Assembly (NCBI RefSeq): GCF_026672275.1
Contig: NZ_JANQCD010000002.1
Coordinates: 124,001-188,000, forward strand
Reading direction: 5' to 3'
Length of the DNA stretch: 64,000 nt
Source of the DNA: Marinifilum sp. D737
GTDB lineage: Bacteria; Bacteroidota; Bacteroidia; Bacteroidales; Marinifilaceae
The notes under the pieces were generated by a model, which was not told the DNA's origin, did no database searches, and worked only from the letters and a program-made list of their open reading frames with translations. Both the position numbers and the translations under genes were made by a program. Positions within the stretch are counted from its first letter, which is position 1. Each line of letters starts with the position of its first letter. Of this stretch, positions 45,088 through 52,848 are shown piece by piece.

Positions 45088-45633
45088 TTATCTATATAAT
45101 ATTGTGTTTAGGTTCTCTTTAATCATTTCCTTCAGGTATTTCATGATATTCGCATCCGAAATCGGCATACCATCCAAAACTTCCTTCACTTCTTTTGTAT
45201 CAAAAACATATTCCCCTTCATCGGTAACATGCGTGTAAATAAAATCCATTTCCGGATTCGCTCCTACCAACAAAACCATTGTTCCCGCAATATCTCCTAA
45301 TGTAGGGCGATCAAGGTGCTTGTGCGAAAAAATTGCTTCCAATTCAGTCCCAACACCTTCTTTCGAACTGATTTCCATCCTTCCTCCTGTCATTTCCGCA
45401 TTTTGCTTTAGCAAAGACAGGCCCAACCCAACCTTTCGTGTGGTTCTGGTTGTAAAAAATGGATCAATCGCCTTCGCCAGCATCTCTTCAGACATTCCAA
45501 AGCCATTGTCTTTAATTGAGATTGAAAACAAGTCCTCTTTCATACTTTCTGTAATTTTCAATTCAACCAAAGATGCTTCAGCTCTCACTGAATTCTGGAT
45601 GATATCCATAATATGCATCGACAAATCTTTCAA
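45088..45633 (-). CDS. Histidine-kinase-type ATPase domain protein (GHKL), hydrogenase-associated
   Basis: 181 residues. The first two thirds are a HATPase_c fold: N-box Q-N-S-V-R-A-E (about 13-19), G1 D-N-G-F-G-M (about 42-47), F-box P-F-F-T-T, and G2 G-L-G-L-S-L-L (about 69-75). There is no HisKA dimerisation domain or phospho-acceptor His, so it is not a complete kinase. The C-terminal third (about 110-181) is acidic and unrecognised. Same-type genes are known next to bifurcating hydrogenase genes in Clostridia and Thermotogae. It could phosphorylate or sequester a partner encoded upstream. Confidence 0.85.
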   Translation of the reverse strand: MKDLSMHIMDIIQNSVRAEASLVELKITESMKEDLFSISIKDNGFGMSEEMLAKAIDPFFTTRTTRKVGLGLSLLKQNAEMTGGRMEISSKEGVGTELEAIFSHKHLDRPTLGDIAGTMVLLVGANPEMDFIYTHVTDEGEYVFDTKEVKEVLDGMPISDANIMKYLKEMIKENLNTILYR

Positions 45634-45640
45634 TTTTATC

Positions 45641-45675
45641 AGCTTTTAGCTATTAGCCATTGGCTTTTAGCTTTG
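45641..45675. repeat. Flanking repeat, left side of four-helix-bundle cassette 1
   Basis: Variants of GGCTTTTAGCTATTAGCC, overlapping the stop codon of the cassette gene. Related words in inverse orientation lie at 46019-46045. Confidence 0.55.
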
Positions 45676-46015
45676 TTATTAAACTATTGACCATTTTTTC
45701 TTCTTTTTGAATCAGATCAATTATTTCTTTTATTTCATCCTCTTTTACAAATTTAAGCTCTTCACTTATAATCAATTGTGTCTCTAATTCGAAAAGAGAT
45801 CCCAAAGCAATATCTAAATATCGCCTAAAGTCAGAATCACTGTTTCTACTGCATCCTTCAGCAATGTTAGAAGGCACTGAAACTGCTGCTCTACACATCT
45901 GACTTCTCAATCCATATTTTTCAGTTTCAGGGAGCAAATCAACAATTCGATAAGTCATTTTCACTATCGTAACTCCTTGTTGCCAAATATTTAACTTCCT
46001 AAAATCCTTCATCAC
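45653..46015 (-). CDS. Four-helix-bundle protein (S23 / 23S rRNA IVP family), cassette 1
   Basis: 120 residues, wholly alpha-helical. Landmarks of the family are L-N-I-W-Q-Q-G (near 7), Y-G-L-R-S-Q-M-C-R-A-A-V-S-V-P-S-N-I-A-E-G (about 34-54) and a L-F-E-L-E-T-Q-L segment. Homologues were first found in intervening sequences of spirochaete 23S rRNA genes and resemble the Avd accessory protein of diversity-generating retroelements. Their cellular role is unsettled. Here it interrupts the hydrogenase operon between the PHP and ATPase genes and is flanked by inverted repeat words, suggesting a mobile cassette. Confidence 0.9.
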   Translation of the reverse strand: MMKDFRKLNIWQQGVTIVKMTYRIVDLLPETEKYGLRSQMCRAAVSVPSNIAEGCSRNSDSDFRRYLDIALGSLFELETQLIISEELKFVKEDEIKEIIDLIQKEEKMVNSLITKLKANG

Positions 46016-46018
46016 TTT

Positions 46019-46045
46019 CTAATAGCTAAAGGCTAAAAGCCAACA
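46019..46045. repeat. Flanking repeat, right side of four-helix-bundle cassette 1
   Basis: AATAGCTAAAGGCTAAAAGCC, the inverse of the words at 45641-45675, just upstream of the cassette gene's ATG. Confidence 0.55.
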
Positions 46046-46052
46046 GCATATT

Positions 46053-46793
46053 TTATTCTATTTCAACTCTTCTTCCCCCTTCACCTCTCAACGCCTTCTT
46101 TACCTCTTCAAAATTCAATTGTTCTAGATAAAAATTAGTCCACGTATTGCCTATATTTTCAACATAATGCGCATCCGAACTTTTAATAAAGTTGTATTCG
46201 CTCAAATACTTATTTTTTTTTAAGAACTCTTCTTTTGTTATATGATGAGAGAGTTCCAATGCATCCACGTTCAAATCGGGAGGTAAAAACCCTAATTGAC
46301 TGATGATACTATTCATCATTTTATTGATGTGAGCAGGAATAAATAATCCTTCCAAATCATGAACTTTTCTTTCAATTTCTTCAATACTCTGACTCAATCC
46401 TGAAATCAGGAGGCATTCTACTTCATCAACAATTTCTTCCTTTTCATTAACCACTACCTGGTATCCGAATTTATTTTCGTCATTAGGTATTTTTGGCAAA
46501 TGTTGATCCAGGTATTTCTGAAAATCCGAAAGTTTGTCCTCATCCTTAAAAAAGCACAAGCAGTGTACCTCCTCCTTGGTGGTTACCTCTGCTCCCATCA
46601 GAACCATAATTCCTTCCTTTACAGCCAATTCTTTAATTAGCGGTGCATGCAATGTTGAATTGTGGTCCGTTATTCCCAATATGTCAATTCCACGTTCTCT
46701 GGCTTTTTGAACAATATTAACCGGGCTCATCTCCAAGTCTCCGCAGGGAGATAAAACAGTATGCGTATGCAAATCTGCCCGGTACTTTCTCAT
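46053..46793 (-). CDS. PHP-domain phosphoesterase-like protein
   Basis: 246 residues. PHP metal motifs: D-L-H-T-H-T-V-L-S-P-C-G-D (7-19), G-I-T-D-H-N (about 40-45), P-A-H-I-N (about 151-155) and a final S-S-D-A-H (about 208-212), together a trinuclear metal site. Members hydrolyse phosphoesters, from nucleotides to histidinol phosphate. Related PHP genes accompany hydrogenase clusters in Firmicutes, where their role is not established. It ends one base before the upstream DRTGG gene on the coding strand and would pair naturally with it. Confidence 0.88.
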   Translation of the reverse strand: MRKYRADLHTHTVLSPCGDLEMSPVNIVQKARERGIDILGITDHNSTLHAPLIKELAVKEGIMVLMGAEVTTKEEVHCLCFFKDEDKLSDFQKYLDQHLPKIPNDENKFGYQVVVNEKEEIVDEVECLLISGLSQSIEEIERKVHDLEGLFIPAHINKMMNSIISQLGFLPPDLNVDALELSHHITKEEFLKKNKYLSEYNFIKSSDAHYVENIGNTWTNFYLEQLNFEEVKKALRGEGGRRVEIE

Positions 46794-46794
46794 T

Positions 46795-47136
46795 CTATTT
46801 TGCCTGATTTATGATTTCATATAGTTTTCCTGTCAGCTCAAAAGCTTCCTCCTCTGAAGAAAGAATTGGAATTCCTTCCTCATTGCTTTGTTCTGCAGCA
46901 TCAGCTTCTGGTTCATAACCTTTTACCAAAACAATGGCTGCCAATTCTTTTAAAGAAGCAATTGCCATGATATTCTTATGAGTTTGCAATGTCACCCAAA
47001 CATGGTTTTCATCAGCATTTCCCATAACATCGCTTAACAAATCCGAAGTATAACCTCCTTCAATTTCACGATTCAATCCATTTGCACCTGAGCAAACTTT
47101 CAGACCTAACTTTTCAACTATATCTTGTACTATCAT
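46795..47136 (-). CDS. DRTGG-domain protein, copy 1
   Basis: 113 residues, a single DRTGG-type domain. I-V-E-K-L-G-L-K-V-C-S-G near 7-18, then G-G-Y-T-S-D-L-L-S-D-V-M-G-N-A (about 27-41) and a nucleotide-fold-like pattern to the end. The domain is often fused to CBS or phosphotransacetylase proteins and may bind nucleotides. Stand-alone copies occur in hydrogenase clusters. It is a paralogue of the gene at 48937-49284 and lies 4 bases after the putative sensory hydrogenase. Confidence 0.82.
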   Translation of the reverse strand: MIVQDIVEKLGLKVCSGANGLNREIEGGYTSDLLSDVMGNADENHVWVTLQTHKNIMAIASLKELAAIVLVKGYEPEADAAEQSNEEGIPILSSEEEAFELTGKLYEIINQAK

Positions 47137-47140
47137 GGTA

Positions 47141-48508
47141 TTAATGATCGTTTAAATTCTTTTTTTCAAATCTGCTTTTTCCCCAAGTATCTTCTGAAAT
47201 ATCGAATGACTCCTGAGGAGATATTAAACCTTCTTTGGTTAACATTTTTTGAAGAAAAACACATTGTGTCATTTTAGCTTTTCCCTGAACCACATCTTCT
47301 GCCAAAGCTTGGCAGCGTGGTGCACCACAAGCTCCACAATCGATTCCGGGAAGGACTTTCATAATACGATTGATTTTCTTCATCTTCTTCATGGCAACCA
47401 TCATATCCGAATCCAAACTTAAAATCGATCGTGGTTCCACTTTATCTATTCCTATATTCTCCTGAAGGTATGTTTTATACAAATCAATTTCTCTTTCCGG
47501 CATAATCATAGGCTTGTTCCTATGATACCATGCAGCACGTTTCCTCAAGCGTTCAATTGCAAGAAAACGATTTTCTGTAGCTAATACACCTCCAGCACAA
47601 GAGTGATCACATGCTCGAAGTTCTAAAAAGTCAACATCAGTTATTTCTTCGTTCTCCAACTTTTCCAAAACTTCAATTACATTATGAATTTCATCAATTG
47701 CCAAACACCTTCCTGAATATCTCGAAGCCTCACCTGTTGTAAGTGTCCAACCAATACTTCTTCGAGACATATGTATATTTTCTGGGTATTTTTTAGTTTC
47801 CTTCTTACTATTCTTAATACTAAGCAGAACCTTATTGTAAATGAAATCCATATTAATAACTCCATCTATTAAGGATTTCTCCTCTCCCACAGGGCTTTTT
47901 ACTGCAGCAATTTTTGCAGCACAAGGAGTCACGTAAAAAATCCCTATTTCGTTTTGTGCATATCCTTTATCTTGCAGTTTCTTGCGATAAAACTGCGCCG
48001 AAATATCAATTACAGGTTTTAGCCGAATGATATTATCTACTAAAGCTGGAAATTTAACCTGTATCAAACGAACTATTGCCGGACAAAAACTAGAAATAAA
48101 AGGTCTCTCCTGATGATGCTTGTGCATGAATTTTTTAGTAGAATCAATCAAGGCATCAACAGCACCATCTACCTCATAAACATGCGTAAATCCAAGGTCT
48201 TTAATTTCATTATAGATTTGAACTTCGGAAACGTCATCTGGAAATTGTCCCAATAGAACAGTAGGTAAAAGAGCTACTCTCTGTTTATAGTTAAAAATTT
48301 GAGTAAAGTCATCCTGCTCCACAATAATCGCATTAACAGGACAAGCTTTCAAACATTCACCACAATCAACACAAGCATTTTTATTAATATCAGCAATACC
48401 ATTTTTTACACGAATTGCAGCAGTTGGGCATACGTTCATACAGTGTGTACATCCGATACACACTTCATCAACTACCTTTAATGCGTGATAAAAATGAATC
48501 TGCTCCAT
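47141..48508 (-). CDS. Putative sensory [FeFe]-hydrogenase-like protein (HydS-type)
   Basis: 455 residues. Ferredoxin domain: C17-x2-C20-x2-C23-x3-C27 and C46-x2-C49-x2-C52-x3-C56. Hydrogenase core with degenerate H-cluster loops: S-S-F-C-P (139-143) in place of T-S-C-C-P, V-T-P-C-A-A-K (193-199), and R-A-C-D-H-S-C-A-G-G (298-307) in place of A-C-P-G-G-C-x-G-G-G-Q-P. Last comes C391-x2-C394-x4-C399-x16-C416, an extra [4Fe-4S] motif. All four expected cluster-ligand cysteines remain, but the proton-transfer Cys is Phe141. That fits the sensory group C/D class rather than a catalyst. No PAS or kinase domain is fused; ATPase genes sit on both sides. Confidence 0.82.
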   Translation of the reverse strand: MEQIHFYHALKVVDEVCIGCTHCMNVCPTAAIRVKNGIADINKNACVDCGECLKACPVNAIIVEQDDFTQIFNYKQRVALLPTVLLGQFPDDVSEVQIYNEIKDLGFTHVYEVDGAVDALIDSTKKFMHKHHQERPFISSFCPAIVRLIQVKFPALVDNIIRLKPVIDISAQFYRKKLQDKGYAQNEIGIFYVTPCAAKIAAVKSPVGEEKSLIDGVINMDFIYNKVLLSIKNSKKETKKYPENIHMSRRSIGWTLTTGEASRYSGRCLAIDEIHNVIEVLEKLENEEITDVDFLELRACDHSCAGGVLATENRFLAIERLRKRAAWYHRNKPMIMPEREIDLYKTYLQENIGIDKVEPRSILSLDSDMMVAMKKMKKINRIMKVLPGIDCGACGAPRCQALAEDVVQGKAKMTQCVFLQKMLTKEGLISPQESFDISEDTWGKSRFEKKNLNDH

Positions 48509-48512
48509 TATT

Positions 48513-48926
48513 CTATCCGAAATAATTTATGATTTCAAGCTCTGTACCAACATCAACTTTGCTAGTGATGTTCATTTTATCGGAATTACGTTTGATGTTT
48601 GGCAAGCCCATTCCAGCACCGAATCCCATTTCTCTTACCTGCGGAGTAGCTGTAGAGTATCCCTCTTGCATCGCCTGATCAATATCAGGAATCCCCGGGC
48701 CTCTATCTTCAATCTTCACGACAATCTTGTCAGTGTCGATATCCACATTCATATTGCCTTCAAATGCATGAGCCACAACATTAACTTCTGCCTCATACAA
48801 TGAAACCACTGTTCTTTTTATAATTTTAGGGTTTACATTTAACTGTTTAAGTATCTTTTTCACTTCACTTGAAGCTGATCCTGCTTTAGAAAAATTACCG
48901 CCCTCAATTTCAAACTTAAATTCCAT
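48513..48926 (-). CDS. RsbW/RsbT-like ATPase (anti-sigma-type), hydrogenase-associated
   Basis: 137 residues, a single HATPase fold of the serine-kinase anti-sigma class. N-box Y-E-A-E-V-N-V-V-A-H-A (about 44-54), G1 D-R-G-P-G-I-P-D (about 74-81), G2 G-A-G-M-G-L-P-N-I (about 103-111). Known relatives bind sigma factors or phosphorylate anti-anti-sigma proteins. Neither partner is encoded here. It lies 4 bases before the sensory hydrogenase gene, so the two are likely coupled in function. Confidence 0.87.
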   Translation of the reverse strand: MEFKFEIEGGNFSKAGSASSEVKKILKQLNVNPKIIKRTVVSLYEAEVNVVAHAFEGNMNVDIDTDKIVVKIEDRGPGIPDIDQAMQEGYSTATPQVREMGFGAGMGLPNIKRNSDKMNITSKVDVGTELEIINYFG

Positions 48927-48936
48927 TCTCGTCTAT

Positions 48937-49284
48937 TTAATATACAGGTTGTAAACCTATCTCATTTAAAATTGAACAAGCTCTGAACATTGAATGACTA
49001 CATTCGATTAAGGTAATCTCATTCTCACATGCCAATTCTTTCATTTCCACTGTAGCTTTCTTATCTCGTACAAATAAAATAAAAGATATATCAGACATTT
49101 CCGATGTTCGAATGGTCTGCAGATTATTTAAACCTGTTATTAAAAGAAGATTTTCTGTATCTATTGTTAGTACATCACTCATTAAATCCGAAGCAAATCC
49201 AAATTGAATTTCTTGATTCATATCACCGCTTCCACAAATAACACGTGCATTAAGTTTATCAACCACATCTACCACTTTCACCAT
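48937..49284 (-). CDS. DRTGG-domain protein, copy 2
   Basis: 115 residues, first gene of the hydrogenase cluster. V-D-K-L-N-A-R-V-I-C-G-S-G-D (about 7-20) and F-G-F-A-S-D-L-M-S-D-V-L (about 28-39) mirror copy 1 at 46795. The C-terminal half has three hydrophobic strands (L-L-L-I-T-G, I-S-F-I-L-F-V, I-T-L-I-E-C). Ligand unknown. Having two paralogues in one operon suggests a heteromeric or sequential regulatory role. Confidence 0.8.
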   Translation of the reverse strand: MVKVVDVVDKLNARVICGSGDMNQEIQFGFASDLMSDVLTIDTENLLLITGLNNLQTIRTSEMSDISFILFVRDKKATVEMKELACENEITLIECSHSMFRACSILNEIGLQPVY

Positions 49285-49602
49285 TATCGCAGTATTAAGT
49301 TATGTTTATCTTTTTAGTCTTTCTTAATGGCACTAAGATAAGAATTTGAGGTATATTAATAAATGATATTTAAAGGAATAGATCTATTTTAATCAAATAC
49401 ATAATTAGTCTAAATAATACCGTATAAACTATCAATTCTAAATAAAAATACGATCCTGATTTTAAGCCTTAACTTTCGGAACATATTTAGAAATTAAGAT
49501 TAAACTACATGCTTGTTGTTATTAGGAAGGAGAGTTTTTTTAAGTATATTCGTCATATACCAGAATACATTTGGCTTATTTAGCAAATTATTTCTTTAAT
49601 TA
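49285..49602. other. Divergent spacer upstream of the hydrogenase cluster
   Basis: 318 AT-rich bases, no gene seen. It must hold the promoter of the eleven-gene cluster, but I found no exact TAnnTTTG element on that strand. The closest is a TGTATTTG near 49394. For the rightward Usp gene TACATTTG is at 49566-49573. Confidence 0.4.
49566..49573 (+). promoter_or_regulatory. -7 element for the Usp-like gene
   Basis: TACATTTG, 30 bases before the ATG. No -33 TTTG at 18-19 bases. Confidence 0.4.
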
Positions 49603-50409
49603 ATGGGGAGAAAAACACAACATATACTGGTCTTAATTCAAGATCAAAATTACATCAGAAAAGCCATAGTGCATGCATTTAAGCTAGCAACTATATTTAA
49701 AGCGGAGGTAGCATTTGCCCAAATTTCTAAAAATGCTTCCAATCATCAATTGCCATCAGGTTTAATTGATGAACTGAATACAGAAAACATAGCCTACAAA
49801 GGGATATCACTGGGAAACTTGGCAATTGAACCCAATAACACAATAAAACAACTTGAAGCCATTTTTATTGTTACTGAGTTTGCAAAAGGTAATCTTTCTA
49901 CTTTTAAAAAGAGTGAAGTTTTTAAATATCTATACAAGGCTAAAATTCCAAGTATACTACTAGGCGAAAAAAGCGAGGAAAATTGCAAGTATCAAAACAT
50001 TACAGTTCCGGTTGACTTTAAAAGGGAAACAAAAGAAAAAATGATTTGGGCTAGCTATTTTGGTAGGTTCAATAAAGCTGTAATTCATTTGTTTGTTGCA
50101 AAACACAAAGCCAAAGCGACACAAAGGCAAATCAAGGCAACTTTAATATTTACCAAAAGAATGTATGAGCAATTCAATTTTGATTATAAGATTGTAAAAT
50201 CAGAAAGAAGCAGTAACTGGTTAAGGCGAGATGCTTATTTATTTTCTGAACAATTCCATTCTGATTTAATGGTTCTTCTATCTCAAAAAAATGATGGTTT
50301 GCTAAACAAATATTTTGGTCCTGCTGAGATAAAAAAATTTCTGCGGAATACAAGAAACCCAATTCTTTTTATCAATCCATTAAAAGATTACTATCTGCCA
50401 TGCAACTAG
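49603..50409 (+). CDS. Universal-stress-protein-like, two-domain
   Basis: 268 residues, soluble. The N-terminal half (1-125) begins I-L-V-L-I-Q-D-Q-N-Y-I-R-K-A-I-V-H-A, a UspA-type first strand and helix. The second half starts I-T-V-P-V-D-F-K-R-E-T-K-E-K near 141 and ends N-T-R-N-P-I-L-F-I-N-P, the usual Usp closing strand. The G-x2-G-x9-G-S/T ATP motif is not evident in either half, so ATP binding is doubtful. Divergent from the hydrogenase cluster. Confidence 0.75.
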   Translation: MGRKTQHILVLIQDQNYIRKAIVHAFKLATIFKAEVAFAQISKNASNHQLPSGLIDELNTENIAYKGISLGNLAIEPNNTIKQLEAIFIVTEFAKGNLSTFKKSEVFKYLYKAKIPSILLGEKSEENCKYQNITVPVDFKRETKEKMIWASYFGRFNKAVIHLFVAKHKAKATQRQIKATLIFTKRMYEQFNFDYKIVKSERSSNWLRRDAYLFSEQFHSDLMVLLSQKNDGLLNKYFGPAEIKKFLRNTRNPILFINPLKDYYLPCN

Positions 50410-50570
50410 TTAGAAAATCAATATAAAGAAGATAAAATTTGTAAACTAATAATATACAAACAAGATTCGTAATTTCTAAAATAGAATATTAACTTTATAG
50501 ATAATTATTACAAACAGACAAACAACATCAACTTTAGTTTTCTTTTCATGTCTGTTTAATTATCAAACAA

Positions 50571-50606
50571 AAAAAAGGAATTACCGATTGAGGTAATTCC
50601 TTTTTT
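50571..50606 (-). terminator. Terminator of the S46 peptidase gene
   Basis: Fifteen-base arms AAAAAAGGAATTACC/GGTAATTCCTTTTTT with a six-base loop and T-run on the minus strand. Confidence 0.9.
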
Positions 50607-50624
50607 TATACTTTAAATCTTCCT

Positions 50625-52805
50625 TTATTTTACAATGTTCATTTCATCAAGCAAATAACCTGCTCCGGCAAACTTATCTACAATAAACAGAACATATCTG
50701 ATATCAAGAGATACATTTCTACAAATCTCAGGATCGTACATTAAATCGGACATTACACCTTCCCATGCACGGTCGAAATTCAATCCGATTAACTCACCAT
50801 TTGCATTCAGAACCGGACTACCTGAGTTACCTCCTGTAGTGTGATTGGTAGCTGCAAAACAAACAGGCATTTCACCTTTGGCATTCGCATAATCACCAAA
50901 ATCTTTTGAATCATAAAGATCTCTTAATTTCTGAGGTACATCGTAATCAAAAATTTCAGGATTATCTTTCTCGATGATTCCTTCCAATGTTGTGTAGTGA
51001 GAATAGCTTACGGCATTTCTTGGCTTGTAACCAGAAACTTTACCATAGTGAACTCTGAAAGTTGAATTGGCGTCAGCATAGAATACCTTTTCAGGTTGCA
51101 TTTTCATTAAACCCGCCATATAAGTACGCTGTAGCTTATCAATCTGATCCATGATTTTATTGTAATCAGGTGCTATTTTTGAGCCATAGAAAAACGAGAT
51201 GCTATTTGATAATACAAACAATGGATCTTTGCTTAATTTTTTAGCCTTAGAAACTTTATAATTCTCAATAAACTGATCTAACTTAGTTTGACTAGCGAAT
51301 ATCGATTTTGCAAATGCCTTTTCTGCATAAGCCTTAAAATCACCTTTGTATTTTTTCTTGATATTCTTTATCTCCTCAGGTAAAAACTCATCAGATAAAT
51401 TATCGCTATACATCTTTAAAGTTGCTGCCAATAATTTCTTCTCTGTTGGCAGGTTAAAGTTCTTAAAGAATTTTGCGCTTTCTTTTTTCAGTTTATCCAA
51501 TTCAGGTTGAGCTTTAGCAGCATCTTCTTTCTTAAGAGTTGATAATGTTTTGAATTTACCAGCCAAACCAACAGTTTCAGCTCCTCTAAATCCTGCTTCA
51601 ATTGCATAATCTCTGGCCAAACTAAGTGGAGTTACTTCGCTATAATAAGCTTTCATTTTAGCCAGGATGCCTGCATATTTCTTCTTCAATTCAGGAGTAG
51701 AGTTTGCCCACTCTTCAAATTTCTTCTCAAGAGCCTCTTTCTTCTCAATTGCATTCAATCGCTTTAATCCTTTAATCTCGCCTTGCCATCTTTTCCAAGA
51801 GTTAGCAACACCAGCATACTTAGCCGAATATTGAATTCTAACCATCGGCGAAGCATCCATATCTGCACGCATCAAATCCAATTTCTTGGTTCTGATTTTA
51901 ATTTTATGAGGATTATCAACCTCTGTCATCATTTTTAAGGCATAAGATGTCAGGTATTCTGTCGTTGTTCCCGGGTATCCAAAAACCATAGTAAAATCAT
52001 CCTGATTCACTCCTTTTAATGAAATTTTGAATGACTGCTTAGGTTGTAAAGGCACATTATCTTTCGAAAATGAAGCAGGCATATTGTCTTTTCCTGCATA
52101 GATTCTAAACATTGAAAAATCACCAGTATGACGAGGCCACATCCAGTTGTCAGTATCACCACCAAACTTACCAATTGCTGAAGGAGGAGCTCCTACCAAG
52201 CGTACATCTTTAAAGATTTCGTATACTGCCATAAAATACTGATTACCGTTGAAATAAGCTTTCACACTTGCTCTGTAGTGAGTATCTTTTTCAGCCTCTT
52301 CCACAATAGTTTTAATGTGTTTTTTAATTAGCTTTTGACGATCAGATTCTTTCATGCTATCAGTTACACCATCCAATACCTTTGCTGTAACATCAGCCAT
52401 GCGAATTAAAAACGAAGCTGTAATTCCTTCATTAGCCAATTCCTCTTCACGACTCATGGCCCAGAAACCATCTTTCAAATAGTCATGCTCAAGAGTTGAG
52501 TGCGATTGGATTGCACCATATCCACAGTGGTGGTTGGTGATCATCAAACCTTGGTCTGAAACCAATTCACCAGTACAGAAGTGACGAAAAGGTCTTCCCT
52601 CTCTACCAAGGCCAACCACAGCATCTTTTAAACAAGCCTGGTTAATGTCATAAATATCTTCAGCAGTTAGCTTGAAACCAGCTTTCTGCATATCTTCAAT
52701 ATTATACTTCTTTAAAAGCATAGGAATCCACATTCCCTCATCTGCTTTTACAGTGCTTCCTATAAGCAATAACGCTGATAATAGAAGCAAACTAATTTTT
52801 CTCAT
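50625..52805 (-). CDS. S46-family dipeptidyl-peptidase, DPP11-like
   Basis: Periplasmic serine peptidase that removes N-terminal dipeptides. It has 726 residues with a signal peptide of about 21. Catalytic triad motifs: T-N-H-H-C (90-94), W-P-R-H-T-G-D-F-S (Asp in the G-D-F segment) and G-G-N-S-G-S-P-V (Ser about 661). The residue 18 after the catalytic Ser is Arg (about 679, N-F-D-R-A-W). At that position DPP11 has Arg and prefers Asp/Glu, while DPP7 has Gly. Hence DPP11-like, by family knowledge plus counted offset. Together with M16 peptidases it points to peptide use. Confidence 0.9.
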   Translation of the reverse strand: MRKISLLLLSALLLIGSTVKADEGMWIPMLLKKYNIEDMQKAGFKLTAEDIYDINQACLKDAVVGLGREGRPFRHFCTGELVSDQGLMITNHHCGYGAIQSHSTLEHDYLKDGFWAMSREEELANEGITASFLIRMADVTAKVLDGVTDSMKESDRQKLIKKHIKTIVEEAEKDTHYRASVKAYFNGNQYFMAVYEIFKDVRLVGAPPSAIGKFGGDTDNWMWPRHTGDFSMFRIYAGKDNMPASFSKDNVPLQPKQSFKISLKGVNQDDFTMVFGYPGTTTEYLTSYALKMMTEVDNPHKIKIRTKKLDLMRADMDASPMVRIQYSAKYAGVANSWKRWQGEIKGLKRLNAIEKKEALEKKFEEWANSTPELKKKYAGILAKMKAYYSEVTPLSLARDYAIEAGFRGAETVGLAGKFKTLSTLKKEDAAKAQPELDKLKKESAKFFKNFNLPTEKKLLAATLKMYSDNLSDEFLPEEIKNIKKKYKGDFKAYAEKAFAKSIFASQTKLDQFIENYKVSKAKKLSKDPLFVLSNSISFFYGSKIAPDYNKIMDQIDKLQRTYMAGLMKMQPEKVFYADANSTFRVHYGKVSGYKPRNAVSYSHYTTLEGIIEKDNPEIFDYDVPQKLRDLYDSKDFGDYANAKGEMPVCFAATNHTTGGNSGSPVLNANGELIGLNFDRAWEGVMSDLMYDPEICRNVSLDIRYVLFIVDKFAGAGYLLDEMNIVK

Positions 52806-52848
52806 AATGGTCTATGTTTTAGTATAGTTGTTTTATAATAATTATGCT

